From Prolixibacteraceae bacterium (GTDB lineage: Bacteria; Bacteroidota; Bacteroidia; Bacteroidales; Prolixibacteraceae), in the NCBI GenBank assembly GCA_019459525.1, contig JAIBEY010000066.1, positions 164,031 through 228,030 of the forward strand: 64,000 nt of DNA. Direction: 5' to 3'. The position numbers and the translations under genes are program-made. The notes below the pieces were generated by a model, which had not been told where the DNA came from, did no database searches, and was given only the letters and a program-made list of their open reading frames with translations. Of the stretch, positions 27,439-36,015 are shown piece by piece; the stretch's first letter is position 1, and every line of letters starts with the position of its first letter.

Positions 27439-27516
27439 ACCACAGAGAACGCTGAGAAAAAAGAGTTAAAAATTACCATCACTGTGACCTCTGTGAAAAC
27501 TCATTTTCTCTGTGGT
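27439..27516. repeat. Gene-less ACCACAG...CTGTGGT palindrome between hisC and hisB
   Basis: ACCACAGAG at 27439-27447 is the exact inverse of 27508-27516. Inner sequences also show partial complementarity (CAGAG/CTCTG, TGAGAAAA/TTTTCTC). The 78-base unit fills most of the 110-base gap. It looks like an empty version of the GxxExxY elements. Confidence 0.65.
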
Positions 27517-27535
27517 TAATATTATTTTAAACGTA

Positions 27536-28567
27536 TTATATCAATTCTTTCAGCGCTTTTCTAAGTTTCTTATTCTCTTTTGGCGATCCGATCGTTATTC
27601 GCAGGCAATCATCGCAAAGCGTAATTTTTGAACGGTCGCGAACAATAATTTTTTGTTCGGTCAGATATTCGTAAATACCTCTGGCATCGTTCATTTTCAC
27701 CAAAATAAAATTGGCATCCGACGGATAAACCACCTGCACAAATGGTAATTTGAATAGCTTTTTCACCATTTTACCACGCTCTTCAAGAATCGTGTTCACC
27801 CATTCTTCTTTCTCCTGAATTTTGTCCATCAACATCAATGCCTTCTTCTGTGTCAGAATATTGATGTTGTAAGGATATTTTACCTTGTTGAAAATCCGGA
27901 TAATTTCAGGTTGCGCAAAAGCCATTCCCAAGCGAATACCGGCCATTCCCCAGGCTTTCGAGAATGTCTGCAAAACAATTAAGTTCTCGTATTGATCCAA
28001 TTCAGGCAACAAACTGCTTTCCGGAGCAAAATCAATGTAAGCCTCGTCAACAACAACCAAACCATCAAAATCAGTCAGCAATTTAACTATTTCCGATTTA
28101 TCTAACAGATTGGCTGTCGGATTGTTGGGTGAACACACGAAGATAACTTTAGTGTATAAGTTGGTGGCATCGAGTAATTTTTGAGCACTGAACCCGAAAT
28201 TCTCGTCAAGTTTTACTTTGCGAACCTCTACATTATTGATGTCGGCAGCCACCTGATACATGCCGTAAGTTGGGTCGATCGAAACCATGTTGTCAACTCC
28301 CGGCTCACAAAATGCACGAAAAATAATGTCGATAGGCTCATCACTTCCGTTGCCCAGGAAAATTTTTTCAGGAGCAATATTTTTGATGGCCGCAATTTTC
28401 TCTTTTACCGCCCACTGTAGCGGATCGGGATAGCGATTATAGGGTTTATTGAACGGGTTTTCGTTGGCATCCAAATAAACGTCAGCCTCGCCCGAGAATT
28501 CGTCGCGAGCTGAAGAATAGGGTTTCAATGCCTTTATGTTGTTGCGAAGTAATTTGTCTATGTTCAT
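27536..28567 (-). CDS. hisC: Histidinol-phosphate aminotransferase HisC
   Basis: HisC is a PLP enzyme converting imidazole-acetol phosphate to histidinol phosphate. The 343-residue fold type I aminotransferase shows NRYPDP near the start, [10 protein letters not shown], the CSPNNPTAN motif and VVDEAYIDF with the PLP-contacting Asp. [14 protein letters not shown] carries the Schiff-base Lys. It starts at ATG 28567 ([10 protein letters not shown]); the longer frame upstream enters a repeat. Confidence 0.95.
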   Translation of the reverse strand: MNIDKLLRNNIKALKPYSSARDEFSGEADVYLDANENPFNKPYNRYPDPLQWAVKEKIAAIKNIAPEKIFLGNGSDEPIDIIFRAFCEPGVDNMVSIDPTYGMYQVAADINNVEVRKVKLDENFGFSAQKLLDATNLYTKVIFVCSPNNPTANLLDKSEIVKLLTDFDGLVVVDEAYIDFAPESSLLPELDQYENLIVLQTFSKAWGMAGIRLGMAFAQPEIIRIFNKVKYPYNINILTQKKALMLMDKIQEKEEWVNTILEERGKMVKKLFKLPFVQVVYPSDANFILVKMNDARGIYEYLTEQKIIVRDRSKITLCDDCLRITIGSPKENKKLRKALKELI

Positions 28568-28581
28568 ATTTATATTTTTGA

Positions 28582-28644
28582 ACCACATAGATACATAGAA
28601 CACATTAAAAATTTAAAACTATGTGACCTATGTGCCTCTGTGGT
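28582..28644. repeat. Gene-less ACCACA palindrome between hisD and hisC
   Basis: ACCACATAG (28582-28590) faces CTCTGTGGT (28636-28644), and inner CACATTAAAAA and TTTTAAACTATGTG segments are complementary. At 63 bases it is a shorter, diverged member of the same palindrome family. Confidence 0.6.
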
Positions 28645-28649
28645 TGTTA

Positions 28650-29942
28650 TTATTTTTTCAATTCTTTCAACCGCAGTGTCACTGCATTTTTATGTCCGTC
28701 CAATTCTTCGGCGGCAGCCATTGTTTCAATAACAGGTCCGAGGTTTTTCATCCCTTCCGGAGTTATTTCCTGAAAAGTAATTTTTTTGATGAAACTATCG
28801 ATATTCACTCCGCTGAACGAACGCGCCCAGCCATTGGTTGGCAAAGTATGATTGGTTCCCGAAGCATAATCGCCAGCACTTTCAGGAGTATAGTTTCCGA
28901 GAAAAACGGATCCCGCATTGGTTATCAATTCGGCCACCTGAAGATAGTTTTCCATCGCAATAATCAAATGTTCGGGTGCATATCCATTAATCAGGTCAAT
29001 CATTTCCTGAACATTTTCCAGCACAACGGCCTGACTGTTTGCCAAAGCTTTTTCGGCAATGGCTTTGCGTGGCAGATCGTTAAGCTGCTTTGCCAATTCC
29101 TGATCAACTTTTTCAACCAATGATTTGTCGTTCGTCACCAATACAACCTGACTGTCGGGTCCGTGTTCTGCCTGAGAAAGCAGATCTGCAGCAATGAAAG
29201 CCGGGCTGGCGGTTGAATCGGCCATAACAGCAACTTCCGATGGGCCAGCAGGCATATCAATAGCCACATCACCCCGACTGATTATCTGTTTGGCTGCCAT
29301 CACGTACTGGTTTCCGGGACCAAATATTTTATCCACTTTCGGAACCACATCCACGCCATATGCCATTGCTCCAATCGCCTGAATGCCTCCGAGTTTGAAT
29401 ATCTTCGTCACGCCAACCAGCTGTGCAGCAAACAAAATCGCCGGATGTATTTTGCTTTCCTTATTGGGTGGTGTACACAACACAATTTCTTTACAACCTG
29501 CAATGTTCGCCGGAATAGCCAACATCAGAACCGTTGAAAATAACGGAGCCGAACCTCCCGGAACATACAATCCAACGTTCTCGATGGCCACCGGTTTTTG
29601 CCAGCAGATTACCCCGGGAGTCGTTTCTATTTTTTTAATTGCCGGAACCTGCGATTCGTGAAATTTCTGAATGTTGTGAGCAGCCACCCTTATCGCATTT
29701 TTCAGTGAATCATCGACTAAAGAAATAGCTTCAGCAATTTCCTGCTCCTGAACGGCAAAATTCTGAATAAAAGCGCCATCAAATTTTTCGGTGTATTTGC
29801 GGATAGCGTGAACACCACCATTTTTAATCTCAGCAAGAATAGCCTGAACCTGACCTTCGAGTTCGGCCACACTAAATAATGGACGCTGAAGCAGTTCTGC
29901 CCATGTTTCTTTTGGGGGATTGATATATGTCTTCATACTCAT
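28650..29942 (-). CDS. hisD: Histidinol dehydrogenase HisD
   Basis: HisD oxidises histidinol to histidine in two NAD-dependent, Zn-bound steps. The 430-residue protein has the landmarks VGLYVPGGSAPL, DKIFGPGNQYVMAAKQ, MPAGPSEVAV, LSQAEHGPDS (zinc ligands) and NHTLPTNGWAR. The ATG at 29942 overlaps the stop of the upstream transporter by four bases (ATGA), indicating coupling. A second ATG two codons later is also possible. Confidence 0.96.
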   Translation of the reverse strand: MSMKTYINPPKETWAELLQRPLFSVAELEGQVQAILAEIKNGGVHAIRKYTEKFDGAFIQNFAVQEQEIAEAISLVDDSLKNAIRVAAHNIQKFHESQVPAIKKIETTPGVICWQKPVAIENVGLYVPGGSAPLFSTVLMLAIPANIAGCKEIVLCTPPNKESKIHPAILFAAQLVGVTKIFKLGGIQAIGAMAYGVDVVPKVDKIFGPGNQYVMAAKQIISRGDVAIDMPAGPSEVAVMADSTASPAFIAADLLSQAEHGPDSQVVLVTNDKSLVEKVDQELAKQLNDLPRKAIAEKALANSQAVVLENVQEMIDLINGYAPEHLIIAMENYLQVAELITNAGSVFLGNYTPESAGDYASGTNHTLPTNGWARSFSGVNIDSFIKKITFQEITPEGMKNLGPVIETMAAAEELDGHKNAVTLRLKELKK

Positions 29943-30829
29943 TGAGTTTTCAATGGTTTAATTCTCAGAGCTAAAAAATTACCTGCAAAAAGTAAAAGGA
30001 TACCTATTGCGGCAGCCAGACCCCATTGGTAATTTTCGAAAAACGAAGAAATTACCAATGCAATAACCGGAGCAACCAACGTTGTATATCCGGCACGATC
30101 GGGGCCAATATCGCCAACAAGTTTCAAATATAAAGTAAAGGCAACGATTGAGCCCAATATTGAAAGGTAAAGAAGCGAAGCGATGTATGGGAATGTAGCT
30201 TCGAACGAAAAACTTTTCCCGGAAAGTGGAACCATTAACATCATTGCTAAACTACCATAAGTCATACTAAAGGCATTAGTCTGAATAACAGGTAGTTTTC
30301 GTGTTTGGTTGTATTTAGAAAGAATATTTCCTAACGATGCCAAAACAATGGAGCCGAAACAGAAAAGTAATGCCTGATACCCAATAGCTATTTGTTCCGA
30401 ACTCTGCAATTCATTGCTAAAAATAAGTAATGTTCCTCCAATCCCGAGCACTGCCCCTGCCATCACTTCTTTTCTGATTTTGCCCTTCAGCAACAAATAG
30501 CTAAAAAAGATATTGGTGAAAATTGAAAATGAAAAAATGATGGCGACAACGCCACTGGCTAAATCTTCTTCAGCCAAATAAACGAGCCAGTAATTAAATC
30601 CAAACAAAATCATTCCCTGTAGCATCATCAAAAGGTGTTCACGAAGAGTGTATTTTAAGTTCAGTCTCCGGATGGCACTGAAAGCCATTAACAGCAAACC
30701 CGCTATCAGGAAACGATAAACTACCGAGACCAACGGATCGACCTGCCCCAATTGAAATTTGATGGCAAACCAGGTAGAACCCCAAATAAAACAAGGGATA
30801 ATAAAGTATAAGAATTGTCTGGCCTTCAT
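29939..30829 (-). CDS. EamA/DMT-family transporter in the his operon
   Basis: This 296-residue protein shows ten hydrophobic segments in two EamA repeats, opening with FLYFIIPCFIWGSTWFAIKF and holding a second half from about residue 150. EamA proteins export or import amino acids and metabolites. The substrate is unknown. Its location between hisG and hisD, with a 4-base overlap into hisD and an 8-base gap from hisG, suggests co-regulation with histidine supply. Histidine export or uptake is a fair inference, not shown. Confidence 0.88.
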   Translation of the reverse strand: MKARQFLYFIIPCFIWGSTWFAIKFQLGQVDPLVSVVYRFLIAGLLLMAFSAIRRLNLKYTLREHLLMMLQGMILFGFNYWLVYLAEEDLASGVVAIIFSFSIFTNIFFSYLLLKGKIRKEVMAGAVLGIGGTLLIFSNELQSSEQIAIGYQALLFCFGSIVLASLGNILSKYNQTRKLPVIQTNAFSMTYGSLAMMLMVPLSGKSFSFEATFPYIASLLYLSILGSIVAFTLYLKLVGDIGPDRAGYTTLVAPVIALVISSFFENYQWGLAAAIGILLLFAGNFLALRIKPLKTQ

Positions 30830-30837
30830 TCTGTTGA

Positions 30838-31698
30838 TTATAGAATCATTTTTTCAATCGGAATAACGAGTATTCCTGTAGCTCCGGCAGCCTTCAGTTT
30901 GCCGATTATTTCCCAGAAGTCTTTTTCCTCAATCACCGAGTGAACTGAGCTCCAGCCCTCTTCTGCCAGCGGCATTATGGTCGGACTTTTCATCCCTGGC
31001 AAATACGATTCGATCTCGGCCAACTTTTCATTCGGTGCGTTCAGCAAAATATATTTTTTCTTTTCGGCCCTTTGCACCGATTCCATCCTGAAAATTAATT
31101 CGTCCAGAATGGCTTTCTTCACGTCAGAAAGATTGGGATTGGCTACCAAAACAGCCTCCGACTTCACAACCACTTCCACCTCTTTTAAGCGGTTGCTTAC
31201 CAAAGTACTTCCTGAACTGACAATATCAAAAATAGCATCGGCAAGGCCAATTCCGGGAGCAATCTCCACTGAACCGGTAATCACATGAATTTCTGCTGTG
31301 ATGTTATTTTTCCTGAAATAATCTTTCAGAATTTCCGGATAGGACGTAGCAATCTTTTTCCCGTTGAAGTATTCGATTCCGGAATACTCGTCATCTTTTG
31401 GGATTGCCAAAGAAAGCCGACACTTACTGAATCCAAGGCGCTTGGCAACAACAACATTTTCCTTCTTTTCGAGCATTTCGTTTTCGCCAACAATTCCTAT
31501 GTCGGCAACACCCATGGCTACTGCCTGAGGAATATCATCATCGCGCAGAAAAAGCGCTTCGAGCGGAAAGTTTGATGCTGTCGAAATCAGTTTTCGAGTA
31601 CTCAGTGGGAGTTTTATTCCAGCTTCATCTATCAGTTTTAACGAATCTTCGTTTAATCTGCCTTTGGTTTGAACGGCAATTTTTAAAAGTCCTTCCAT
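30838..31698 (-). CDS. hisG: ATP phosphoribosyltransferase HisG (long form)
   Basis: HisG joins ATP and PRPP in the first, feedback-controlled step of histidine synthesis. The 286-residue protein is the long form. It has the bilobal catalytic core (IAVQTKGRLNEDS, DIGIVGENEM, ADAIFDIVSSGSTL phosphoribosyl site). A C-terminal ACT-like regulatory domain occupies about residues 210-286, where histidine binds for inhibition. HisZ is therefore not needed. It is the first structural gene after the His-rich leader and attenuator. Confidence 0.96.
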   Translation of the reverse strand: MEGLLKIAVQTKGRLNEDSLKLIDEAGIKLPLSTRKLISTASNFPLEALFLRDDDIPQAVAMGVADIGIVGENEMLEKKENVVVAKRLGFSKCRLSLAIPKDDEYSGIEYFNGKKIATSYPEILKDYFRKNNITAEIHVITGSVEIAPGIGLADAIFDIVSSGSTLVSNRLKEVEVVVKSEAVLVANPNLSDVKKAILDELIFRMESVQRAEKKKYILLNAPNEKLAEIESYLPGMKSPTIMPLAEEGWSSVHSVIEEKDFWEIIGKLKAAGATGILVIPIEKMIL

Positions 31699-31717
31699 TT
31701 CAAATTCTGTTTAAATC

Positions 31718-31748
31718 AAAAAAGGCCTACCATTGCGGTAAGCCTTCT
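31718..31748 (-). terminator. his attenuator terminator hairpin
   Basis: On the minus strand AAGGCTTACC (31746-31737) pairs with GGTAGGCCTT (31731-31722) around a 5-base loop, with one G-T pair. A T6 tract follows, and the hairpin ends 19 bases before hisG. The same GGTAGGC string occurs at the end of the leader peptide (31797-31791) and can compete for the first arm. Confidence 0.85.
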
Positions 31749-31785
31749 TTATTGGGTTAATATCTTTTTAAAAACATCAAAACAA

Positions 31786-31848
31786 TTACTGCCTACCTTC
31801 GGATAGAATCACATGATGATGGCCGTAATGTTTAATTGTGTTGTGCAT
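31786..31848 (-). CDS. hisL: Histidine-rich his operon leader peptide
   Basis: A 20-codon reading frame encodes MHNTIKHYGHHHVILSEGRQ and ends in TAA. Five of the first twelve residues are His, three in a row. It starts 11 or so bases after the predicted transcription start. The stop codon and the three codons before it overlap the segment GGTAGGC that can form an antiterminator. This is the layout of a ribosome-mediated attenuator. Ribosomes stalled at the His run during histidine shortage leave GGTAGGC free to block the terminator. It is too short for standard gene finders. Confidence 0.82.
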   Translation of the reverse strand: MHNTIKHYGHHHVILSEGRQ

Positions 31849-31865
31849 ATCTGTATTATGAGTTG

Positions 31866-31896
31866 CAAGTATAGTTATAAATTGAAATCAAAACAA
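31866..31896 (-). promoter_or_regulatory. Promoter of the his operon
   Basis: On the minus strand TTG (31896-31894) is followed after 20 bases by TATACTTG (31873-31866), seven of eight positions of the TTG/TAnnTTTG pattern. Initiation about 7 bases downstream would start the leader transcript just before hisL. Confidence 0.5.
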
Positions 31897-32021
31897 GTTA
31901 TCTAATTACAGTTTTTAGAATTTTACGTTTTATTAATATTAAAAACCAGTATTTATCTGTAAAGGAATGACGTAAAAATACAATAATCAGGTTCGCTATT
32001 TATAAATTTAAAAGGAATGTG

Positions 32022-32029
32022 TATGTTTG
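32022..32029 (+). promoter_or_regulatory. TAnnTTTG -7 box of the GH105 gene
   Basis: TATGTTTG fits the consensus and lies 37 bases before the ATG at 32067. It falls inside the longer open frame, arguing for the later start. Confidence 0.45.
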
Positions 32030-32066
32030 TACAATCGATTGCAAAACCAACTTAAATCAAATAAAT

Positions 32067-33167
32067 ATGAAAAAAGCACTTTCAGTTGTTTTAGTTTTCA
32101 TGCTTATTGGCATGACTGTATTTTCAAAAAGTAAGCAGGACAAATGTTTCAAGCCTAAGGAAATTAAAAAGGCAATGACAACTGCTGCTATGTGGCAATT
32201 AGCCAACCCCAAACACCAATTGTGGGATTGGACCAATGGTGCCTTTTATGCAGGAATCTCTGCTGCATATAAAACTACCGGTGACAAGAAATTACTGACT
32301 GCCATGATCGAAATGGGAGATAAAAATGAATGGAAGCCTGGTCCCCGTTTGGAGCATGCCGATGATCATGCCATTTGCCAAACCTATATTGATGTTTACC
32401 GCATCAAAAAAGATCAGAAGATGATCGATCCGTTCATTGCTCAAATGGATAAATTTCTCGTCACTCCATACCAGACTAAAGGAATACAACAAATCACCTG
32501 GTGGTGGTGCGATGCCCTGTTTATGGCTCCGCCGGCATTGGTTAAATTATCGATGACTACCGGTGATAAAAAATACATGGAAAGAAGTGATGTGCTATTC
32601 CATGAATGTTATGATTTACTTTATGACAAAGAAGAGCACCTTTTTGCACGAGACTTGATGTACGTGATTAAAGGTGATGCCTCAGATCGTCGTGAAGTAA
32701 ATGGCAAAAAGATTTTTTGGTCGAGAGGCAATGGCTGGGTAATGGGAGGATTAACCCTGTTGTTAAGTGAACTCCCGAAAGATTACAAAGAACGTCCGTT
32801 TTATGAAAAAGTCTATAAAGAAATGGCTGAGAAAATAGCCAGTCTTCAACAGGAAGACGGCCTTTGGAGAGCAAGTTTACTTGATCCAGCCTCATACCCC
32901 GGAGGAGAAGCCAGCGGATCGGGATTTTATACCTATGCACTTGCATGGGGAATAAACAATGGGTTGCTAAGCAAGGACAAATACCTTCCGGTAGTTCAAA
33001 AAGCGTGGAAAGGCATGAATACCTTGATTCAACCTGATGGACACGTAGGTTGGTGTCAACCAATTGGAGCTGACCCGAAAAAGAACTTTACAGCGGAAAG
33101 TTGGGAGGTATATGGTACCGGAGCATTCCTTTTAGCAGGAAGTGAAATTATCAAACTTAAAAGATAA
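32067..33167 (+). CDS. Glycoside hydrolase family 105/88-like, exported
   Basis: The 366-residue protein has a signal peptide (MKKALSVVLVFMLIGMTVFS) and an (alpha/alpha)6-barrel typical of unsaturated rhamnogalacturonyl/glucuronyl hydrolases. Landmarks are WDWTNGAFYAG, HADDHAICQTYID (acidic catalytic region), WWWCDALFMAPP, FWSRGNGWVMGG and EASGSGFYTYALAWGI. Such enzymes release unsaturated uronic acids from pectin or glycosaminoglycan fragments in the periplasm. The upstream frame (start 32019) would remove the signal peptide from the N-terminus, so ATG 32067 is preferred. No SusC/SusD pair or other polysaccharide genes are nearby. Confidence 0.9.
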   Translation: MKKALSVVLVFMLIGMTVFSKSKQDKCFKPKEIKKAMTTAAMWQLANPKHQLWDWTNGAFYAGISAAYKTTGDKKLLTAMIEMGDKNEWKPGPRLEHADDHAICQTYIDVYRIKKDQKMIDPFIAQMDKFLVTPYQTKGIQQITWWWCDALFMAPPALVKLSMTTGDKKYMERSDVLFHECYDLLYDKEEHLFARDLMYVIKGDASDRREVNGKKIFWSRGNGWVMGGLTLLLSELPKDYKERPFYEKVYKEMAEKIASLQQEDGLWRASLLDPASYPGGEASGSGFYTYALAWGINNGLLSKDKYLPVVQKAWKGMNTLIQPDGHVGWCQPIGADPKKNFTAESWEVYGTGAFLLAGSEIIKLKR

Positions 33168-33492
33168 ATTTCCTGAGTAGCCTTGCTGGGTAGTTAATAA
33201 ATGTGAAATGCCTGTAATATTCAACTATTTTAGGTTCGGATATTTTATCAGATGATAAAAAAAATAGTTTCTTTGCATATACGATCTCAGTAAGCGTCAT
33301 TCCGACGTTTACTGAGATTCATGTAAAACAAGAGTTTTTTATGTATTTCATCACATAAATTGTTCTGAAACGTGACTGACAGCTTTCTTAAAAGGGGAAA
33401 GTTAAAATCATAAAGATGCGTGATTAGCTATGTGAATAGCTAGGTTTTTATTGACCAATTTTGTTTGATTGGTTGATCTTGTTTGTGGTATG

Positions 33493-33521
33493 AAAAGCCG
33501 ACCAGCGGGTCGGCTTTTTTT
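33493..33521 (+). terminator. Strong terminator, rightward
   Basis: AAAAGCCGACC and GGTCGGCTTTT form a perfect 11-bp stem with a 4-base loop and a T7 tract. It lies 325 bases after the GH105 stop, so it ends either a long 3' UTR or a separate small RNA. Confidence 0.85.
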
Positions 33522-33568
33522 GTTTATTAATATCACCTGTAATTAAAAACATCCGCTGTATTACAAAA

Positions 33569-33596
33569 TAAAAAAACCGCTGTTTAAGCGGTTTTT
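33569..33596 (-). terminator. Terminator of rpoD
   Basis: ACCGCT/AGCGGT with flanking A and T tracts lies eight bases past the rpoD stop. On the minus strand it ends in T7. Confidence 0.8.
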
Positions 33597-33603
33597 CAGG
33601 GGG

Positions 33604-34464
33604 TTATCCCAAATATGTTTTTAATAATTTGCTTCGCGAGGTATGCCTCAACCGGCGAATAGCTTTTTCTTTAATCTGGCGAACACGTTCGCGTGTAAGT
33701 CCAAATCGTTCCCCAATTTCTTCGAGAGTCATTTCCTGACAGCCAATTCCAAAGAACATCCGGATAATATCACTCTCACGTTCGGTCAAAGTAGCCAAAG
33801 CACGTTCAATTTCACGGGCCAGCGATTCCATCATCAATGCACGGTCGGCATTTGGAGAATCATTGTTTATCAGCACATCCAGTAAACTGTTATCTTCTCC
33901 TTCAACGAAAGGAGCATCTACCGAAATATGACGGCCTGAAACCCTCAACGTATCAGCAACTTTATCTGCTGGCAGATCCAGTGATTCAGCAAGTTCATCA
34001 GGCGATGGTTTACGCTCATGTTCTTGCTCAAATTTCGAGAAAGCTTTGTTTATCTTATTTAAAGAACCTACCTGATTCAAGGGTAAGCGAACAATTCTGG
34101 ATTGCTCTGCCAAAGCCTGCAAGATGGATTGGCGAATCCACCATACGGCATAGGAAATAAACTTGAAACCTCTGGTTTCATCAAATTTTTCAGCAGCTTT
34201 AATCAATCCCAGATTACCTTCATTAATAAGGTCGGGTAAACTTAAACCCTGATTCTGGTACTGTTTAGCCACTGAAACGACAAAACGCAGGTTCGCCCTT
34301 GTTAGTTTTTCCAGTGCGGCCTGATCACCTTTTTTAATCCGCTGCGCCAACTCCACTTCTTCCTCAACGGTAATAAGTTCTTCTTTGCCAATCTCTTGCA
34401 AATACTTGTCTAAAGAAGCGCTTTCACGGTTGGTAATCGATTTTGTAATCTTTAATTGTCTCAT
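33604..34464 (-). CDS. rpoD: Primary-type sigma-70 factor (RpoD/SigA, Bacteroidota form)
   Basis: This is the housekeeping sigma factor directing RNA polymerase to promoters. The 286-residue protein starts near region 1.2 ([18 protein letters not shown]) and lacks region 1.1. It contains region 2 ([30 protein letters not shown]), region 3 and region 4 ([35 protein letters not shown]). This short form is typical of Bacteroidota, whose sigma recognises TTG/TAnnTTTG promoters, matching the boxes seen across this window. It is monocistronic with its own promoter and terminator. Confidence 0.95.
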   Translation of the reverse strand: MRQLKITKSITNRESASLDKYLQEIGKEELITVEEEVELAQRIKKGDQAALEKLTRANLRFVVSVAKQYQNQGLSLPDLINEGNLGLIKAAEKFDETRGFKFISYAVWWIRQSILQALAEQSRIVRLPLNQVGSLNKINKAFSKFEQEHERKPSPDELAESLDLPADKVADTLRVSGRHISVDAPFVEGEDNSLLDVLINNDSPNADRALMMESLAREIERALATLTERESDIIRMFFGIGCQEMTLEEIGERFGLTRERVRQIKEKAIRRLRHTSRSKLLKTYLG

Positions 34465-34487
34465 ATACCCTTCAAAAAAATAGCGTG

Positions 34488-34518
34488 CAAATATAGGCTT
34501 TTGAGGTCAATAATTCAA
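34488..34518 (-). promoter_or_regulatory. Promoter of rpoD
   Basis: On the minus strand TTG (34518-34516), a 20-base spacer and an exact TATATTTG (34495-34488) lie 23 bases before the rpoD ATG. Both elements match the sigma factor's presumed own specificity. Confidence 0.58.
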
Positions 34519-34566
34519 ATGGTTTATTATAAAGGTTTATTATTTACAATTTTATAACTATCGCAC

Positions 34567-36015
34567 TTATTTTGTATCTATTCCAAAAACATAATAAGCT
34601 ACTTCACCATTTGGATATGTTCCTTCAACTAATATTCCACCCCTTGAATTTTTAATAATTCGTTTTAACTCGTTAACCTCAGAAACGGCATTCTTGTTCA
34701 CCTGTGTAATAATAAATCCTTTCTTAATGCCTGCATCTTTAAATTTACCATTTCCAAGTTCAGTGATTTTTATACCATAGCGTATTCCTAATTCCTCTTT
34801 ATCGCGGTCTGAAACTACGACAAATTTCGCACCAAAAATATCGTCGGGATTATCACCTTTCACAATTTCCGTATCTCCGTGCTTGTTACGAAGCGTTACG
34901 TTAAATGGTTTCTTTTTATTATCTCTTTTTATCACAAGAGCTACTTTATCTCCCGGACGATGTTTACTTATCTGTTCCTGAAGCTCTGCGGATGAATTCA
35001 CCGCAACTCCATCAACACTGATAATCACATCATTATCTTTTAATCCGGCCTGCTCTGCGGCTCCGCCTGGCTGCACTTCACCAATAAAAACTCCTTCAAT
35101 TTTATCCAGATTATATTTTTTTGCAGTTTCTGCATCAACAGTTCCTATTCGCACGTTTAAAAGGGCACGTTGTACATCGCCAAATTCTTTAAGGTCTGAA
35201 ACTACTTTTTGAACAATATTGGCCGGTATTGCAAAAGAATACCCGCTATACGATCCGGTTTGAGAAGCAATAGCAGTATTAATCCCTACAAGTTCGCCCC
35301 TTGTATTTACCAGTGCACCACCACTATTCCCCGGATTTACGGCTGCATCGGTCTGTATAAACGATTCAATTCTCATCTGATCCGGGTTAATCCCGATATC
35401 ACGGCTTTTTGCACTTACAATACCCGCAGTAACAGTAGAGGTCAGGTTAAAAGGATTTCCGACTGCCAACACCCATTCTCCAAGTTTAAGATCATCGGAA
35501 TTACTAAACGCGAGTACCGGAAGATTGGTAGCATCGATTTTAAGCAATGCCAAATCGGTAGATGGATCGGTTCCAATCAGCTTTGCCTTGAACTCACGTT
35601 TATCATTTAAAACCACATCGATCTCGTCGGAACCATCAACCACATGATTATTCGTTACAATAAATCCATTGGGGGTAATAATTACTCCTGATCCGGCTCC
35701 TTGCCTGGCTGGTCCTTGCTGCTGATAGCCGCCATCGCCAAAAAAGTAGTCGAAAATATTGTTCGAACCATAATACTTTCCTTTTTGAGTTACTTTAATA
35801 TGCACAACAGAGTGAACTGAATTCTCTGCTGCAAAAGTTAAATCAGGCAACGGAGTTGAATTTGCCGCAGGCAAGCTGGCATAACGCATCGATTGATCCT
35901 GCGGCACAGTTACTATTTTTTGATCGTCGAAATAGCGTGTATAGGCCCAAAGAGCCATAAAACCGCCAACTAAAGCCACCAACAAGGTAAATAATCCTTT
36001 CTTAAAGTTGTTCAT
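34567..36015 (-). CDS. Do-family serine endoprotease (DegP/HtrA)
   Basis: HtrA proteins degrade or refold damaged envelope proteins in the periplasm. The 482-residue protein has an N-terminal membrane anchor or uncleaved signal (residues ~8-27) and a trypsin-like domain. Its catalytic triad is His124 (TNNHVVDG), Asp154 (STDLALLK) and Ser231 (GNSGGAL). Two PDZ domains follow (GVFIGEVQPGGAAEQAGLKD and ITELGNGKFKDAGIKKGF). The second PDZ is somewhat degenerate. It is divergent from a sensor kinase across a palindrome-rich gap. Confidence 0.92.
   Translation of the reverse strand: MNNFKKGLFTLLVALVGGFMALWAYTRYFDDQKIVTVPQDQSMRYASLPAANSTPLPDLTFAAENSVHSVVHIKVTQKGKYYGSNNIFDYFFGDGGYQQQGPARQGAGSGVIITPNGFIVTNNHVVDGSDEIDVVLNDKREFKAKLIGTDPSTDLALLKIDATNLPVLAFSNSDDLKLGEWVLAVGNPFNLTSTVTAGIVSAKSRDIGINPDQMRIESFIQTDAAVNPGNSGGALVNTRGELVGINTAIASQTGSYSGYSFAIPANIVQKVVSDLKEFGDVQRALLNVRIGTVDAETAKKYNLDKIEGVFIGEVQPGGAAEQAGLKDNDVIISVDGVAVNSSAELQEQISKHRPGDKVALVIKRDNKKKPFNVTLRNKHGDTEIVKGDNPDDIFGAKFVVVSDRDKEELGIRYGIKITELGNGKFKDAGIKKGFIITQVNKNAVSEVNELKRIIKNSRGGILVEGTYPNGEVAYYVFGIDTK

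Larger units (their letters stand above)
33168..33603. other. 436-base gene-free region with several hairpins
   Basis: No open frame of note. It holds a 15-bp stem with a 5-base loop (33284-33298 with 33304-33318, one G-T pair), a 7-bp stem TAGCTAT/ATAGCTA followed by GGTTTTT (33425-33449), and the terminators at 33493 and 33569. The 15-bp stem is not followed by T's, so it is more likely part of an untranslated RNA or a protein-binding site. Confidence 0.5.

Noticed and set aside
33284..33318. 15-bp stem as a terminator for the GH105 gene
   Set aside because: It is not followed by a T tract on either strand; the strong terminator lies further on at 33493.
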